Source: Candidatus Altimarinota bacterium
Lineage (GTDB): Bacteria > Patescibacteriota > Gracilibacteria > BD1-5 > UBA2023
Direction: 5' to 3'
Assembly: GCA_947373235.1 (NCBI GenBank)
Contig: CANBWW010000005.1
Coordinates: 1 to 27,483, forward strand
Length of the DNA stretch: 27,483 bases
Part shown: positions 26,704 to 27,483 of the stretch, piece after piece
How the letters are laid out: the number at the start of each line of letters is the position of its first letter
Position numbering within the stretch: the stretch's first letter is position 1
The notes under the pieces: generated by a model
Told to the model about the DNA's origin: nothing
Databases searched by the model: none
The model's input: the letters and a program-made list of their open reading frames with translations, nothing else
Translations under genes and position numbers: made by a program

Positions 26704-27483
26704 TTACATTTCGGTCGGCATTTCTATGCCGAGAAGTTCGAAAGATTTTTGGAGTGTTTCTGCTGTTTTTTCGACGAGTGAAAGTCGAAATTGTTTGAGG
26801 CTTTTATTTTCTTCTTCCAGTATTTTTGGTGTATGAACATAAAAACTGTTGAAGTTCCCAGCGAGTTCATAAGCGTAGAGACCAATATGATGTGGTTTAT
26901 AGGTTTTTTCGACGTTTCCGATGGCGTCAATAAATCGTGAAAGTGTCTGTATGAGGAGTCTATCGGAAACTGAAAGTGAGAACGTTTCTTTAGATTTTTC
27001 TGTAACTATAGAAATATTCGCTTCACTGATCTTCTTGGCTCGGACATAACTGTACTGGATATATGGTCCAGAGTGTCACTCGAAGTTGAGTGCTTTTTCC
27101 CAGTCAAAGGTCACATCTTTTTCTCGATCCTGTGCGAGGTAGGAGTACTTGATAGCACCGACGGTGATGGCACGAATATTTTCCTCTGAGAGACTTTTTT
27201 CTCCACTTCTTCCTTTTTCTTCGAGGATATTTTTAGTCTTTTGGAATCCTTCTTCGAGGAGTGTATCGAGAAATATGACGGTTCCGTGACGAGTCGACAT
27301 GGCTCATTCTTTAAGCTTGATGAAGCCATTAAATGCATGGAAAAACTCCACATTTTCTGTCATTTCTCCCCAAGCGGCTTTTGCGATCCAAAATGCTTGT
27401 TTGAGATGTAGTTGTTGACGAACGTCGACACAGTAGATGATTTTTTCAGGATTCCAGCCATTCGTCAGACGGTACTTGATCGC
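26704..27483 (-). CDS. argS: Arginyl-tRNA synthetase (C-terminal 259 residues)
   Basis: The 5' part lies beyond the window. The visible part begins in the class I catalytic core, with the KMSKS-equivalent loop GAMSTRHGTVIFL, then AITVGAIKYSYLAQDREKDV and FEGHSGPYIQYSYVRAKKI. It ends in the DALR anticodon-binding domain: LYAYELAGNFNSFYVHTPK and RLSLVEKTAETLQKSFELLG, finishing IEMPTEM. All are ArgRS signatures. Two UGAs encode the Gly before AMSTR and the Gly in FEGHSGPY. A 7-bp inverted repeat (26715-26732) overlaps the last codons but has no T-run. The gene is probably followed in the same transcript by the PAP2-like gene. Confidence 0.95.

Noticed and set aside
26715..26732. Terminator at the end of argS
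   Set aside because: The 7-bp hairpin lies within the coding sequence and no T-run follows on the minus strand.
1..27483. UGA read as tryptophan (code 4, as in Mycoplasma)
   Set aside because: UGA sits at invariant glycines (LSGG, Walker A, GADDYLTKPF, prepilin -1), and UGG is used at Trp positions.

Overview
The window is about 27.5 kb of low-GC bacterial chromosome from an organism that reads UGA as glycine (translation table 25). UGA falls in frame in nearly every gene and sits on glycines that are invariant in their families. Examples are the second G of the ABC signature LSGG, the first G of a Walker A loop, the G of GADDYLTKPF in a response regulator, and the -1 glycine of a prepilin cleavage site. 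UGG still encodes Trp, and the only stops used are UAA and UAG. Among known bacteria this points to the candidate phyla Absconditabacteria (SR1) or Gracilibacteria (BD1-5/GN02); I cannot choose between them from this window. Under the standard code most genes here look like strings of fragments. With UGA = Gly they close into full-length proteins, and all coordinates below use that reading.

Layout. (1) 1-2038, minus strand: ftsA (3' end off the window) and a hypothetical gene. (2) 2163-3638, plus: miaB, then a bidirectional terminator. (3) 3694-5429: a 66-aa membrane protein (minus) behind a structured leader, divergent from a secreted-looking hypothetical gene (plus). (4) 5435-8926: signalling. 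An OmpR-type regulator (plus, behind the hypothetical gene) converges on a histidine kinase/response regulator pair (minus); the two regulators overlap at their 3' ends. (5) 8988-9812, minus: a zinc-ribbon protein of unknown function. (6) 9998-10859, plus: ybaB/ebfC and a cyclophilin, then a bidirectional terminator. (7) 10923-13346, minus: a large prepilin-like protein fused to BspA-type repeats. (8) 13419-21041, minus: a compact run of eight genes in transcription order: SLH/PKD surface protein, DUF58, dprA, Nudix, murG, ABC exporter, Nudix, TfoX-N. (9) 21157-21819, plus: hypothetical. (10) 21823-25795, minus: a three-gene MacAB-type efflux system. (11) 25951-27483, minus: a PAP2-like membrane enzyme and the 3' part of argS.

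The content is mainly cell envelope, division and surface (FtsA, MurG, SLH protein, prepilin-BspA fusion, MacAB, PAP2), signalling (two OmpR regulators, one kinase), DNA-uptake-related functions (DprA, TfoX-N) and translation/RNA modification (MiaB, ArgRS). Promoters that can be recognised share a TTGnnn/TAnnnT pattern, nearly always with a 16-bp spacer. Shine-Dalgarno sequences are mostly absent, and at least two genes look leaderless. No tRNA, rRNA, CRISPR array, insertion sequence or phage gene was seen. No gap between genes exceeds 300 bases; the largest are 1194-1468 and 3895-4175, which hold promoters and leader structures.
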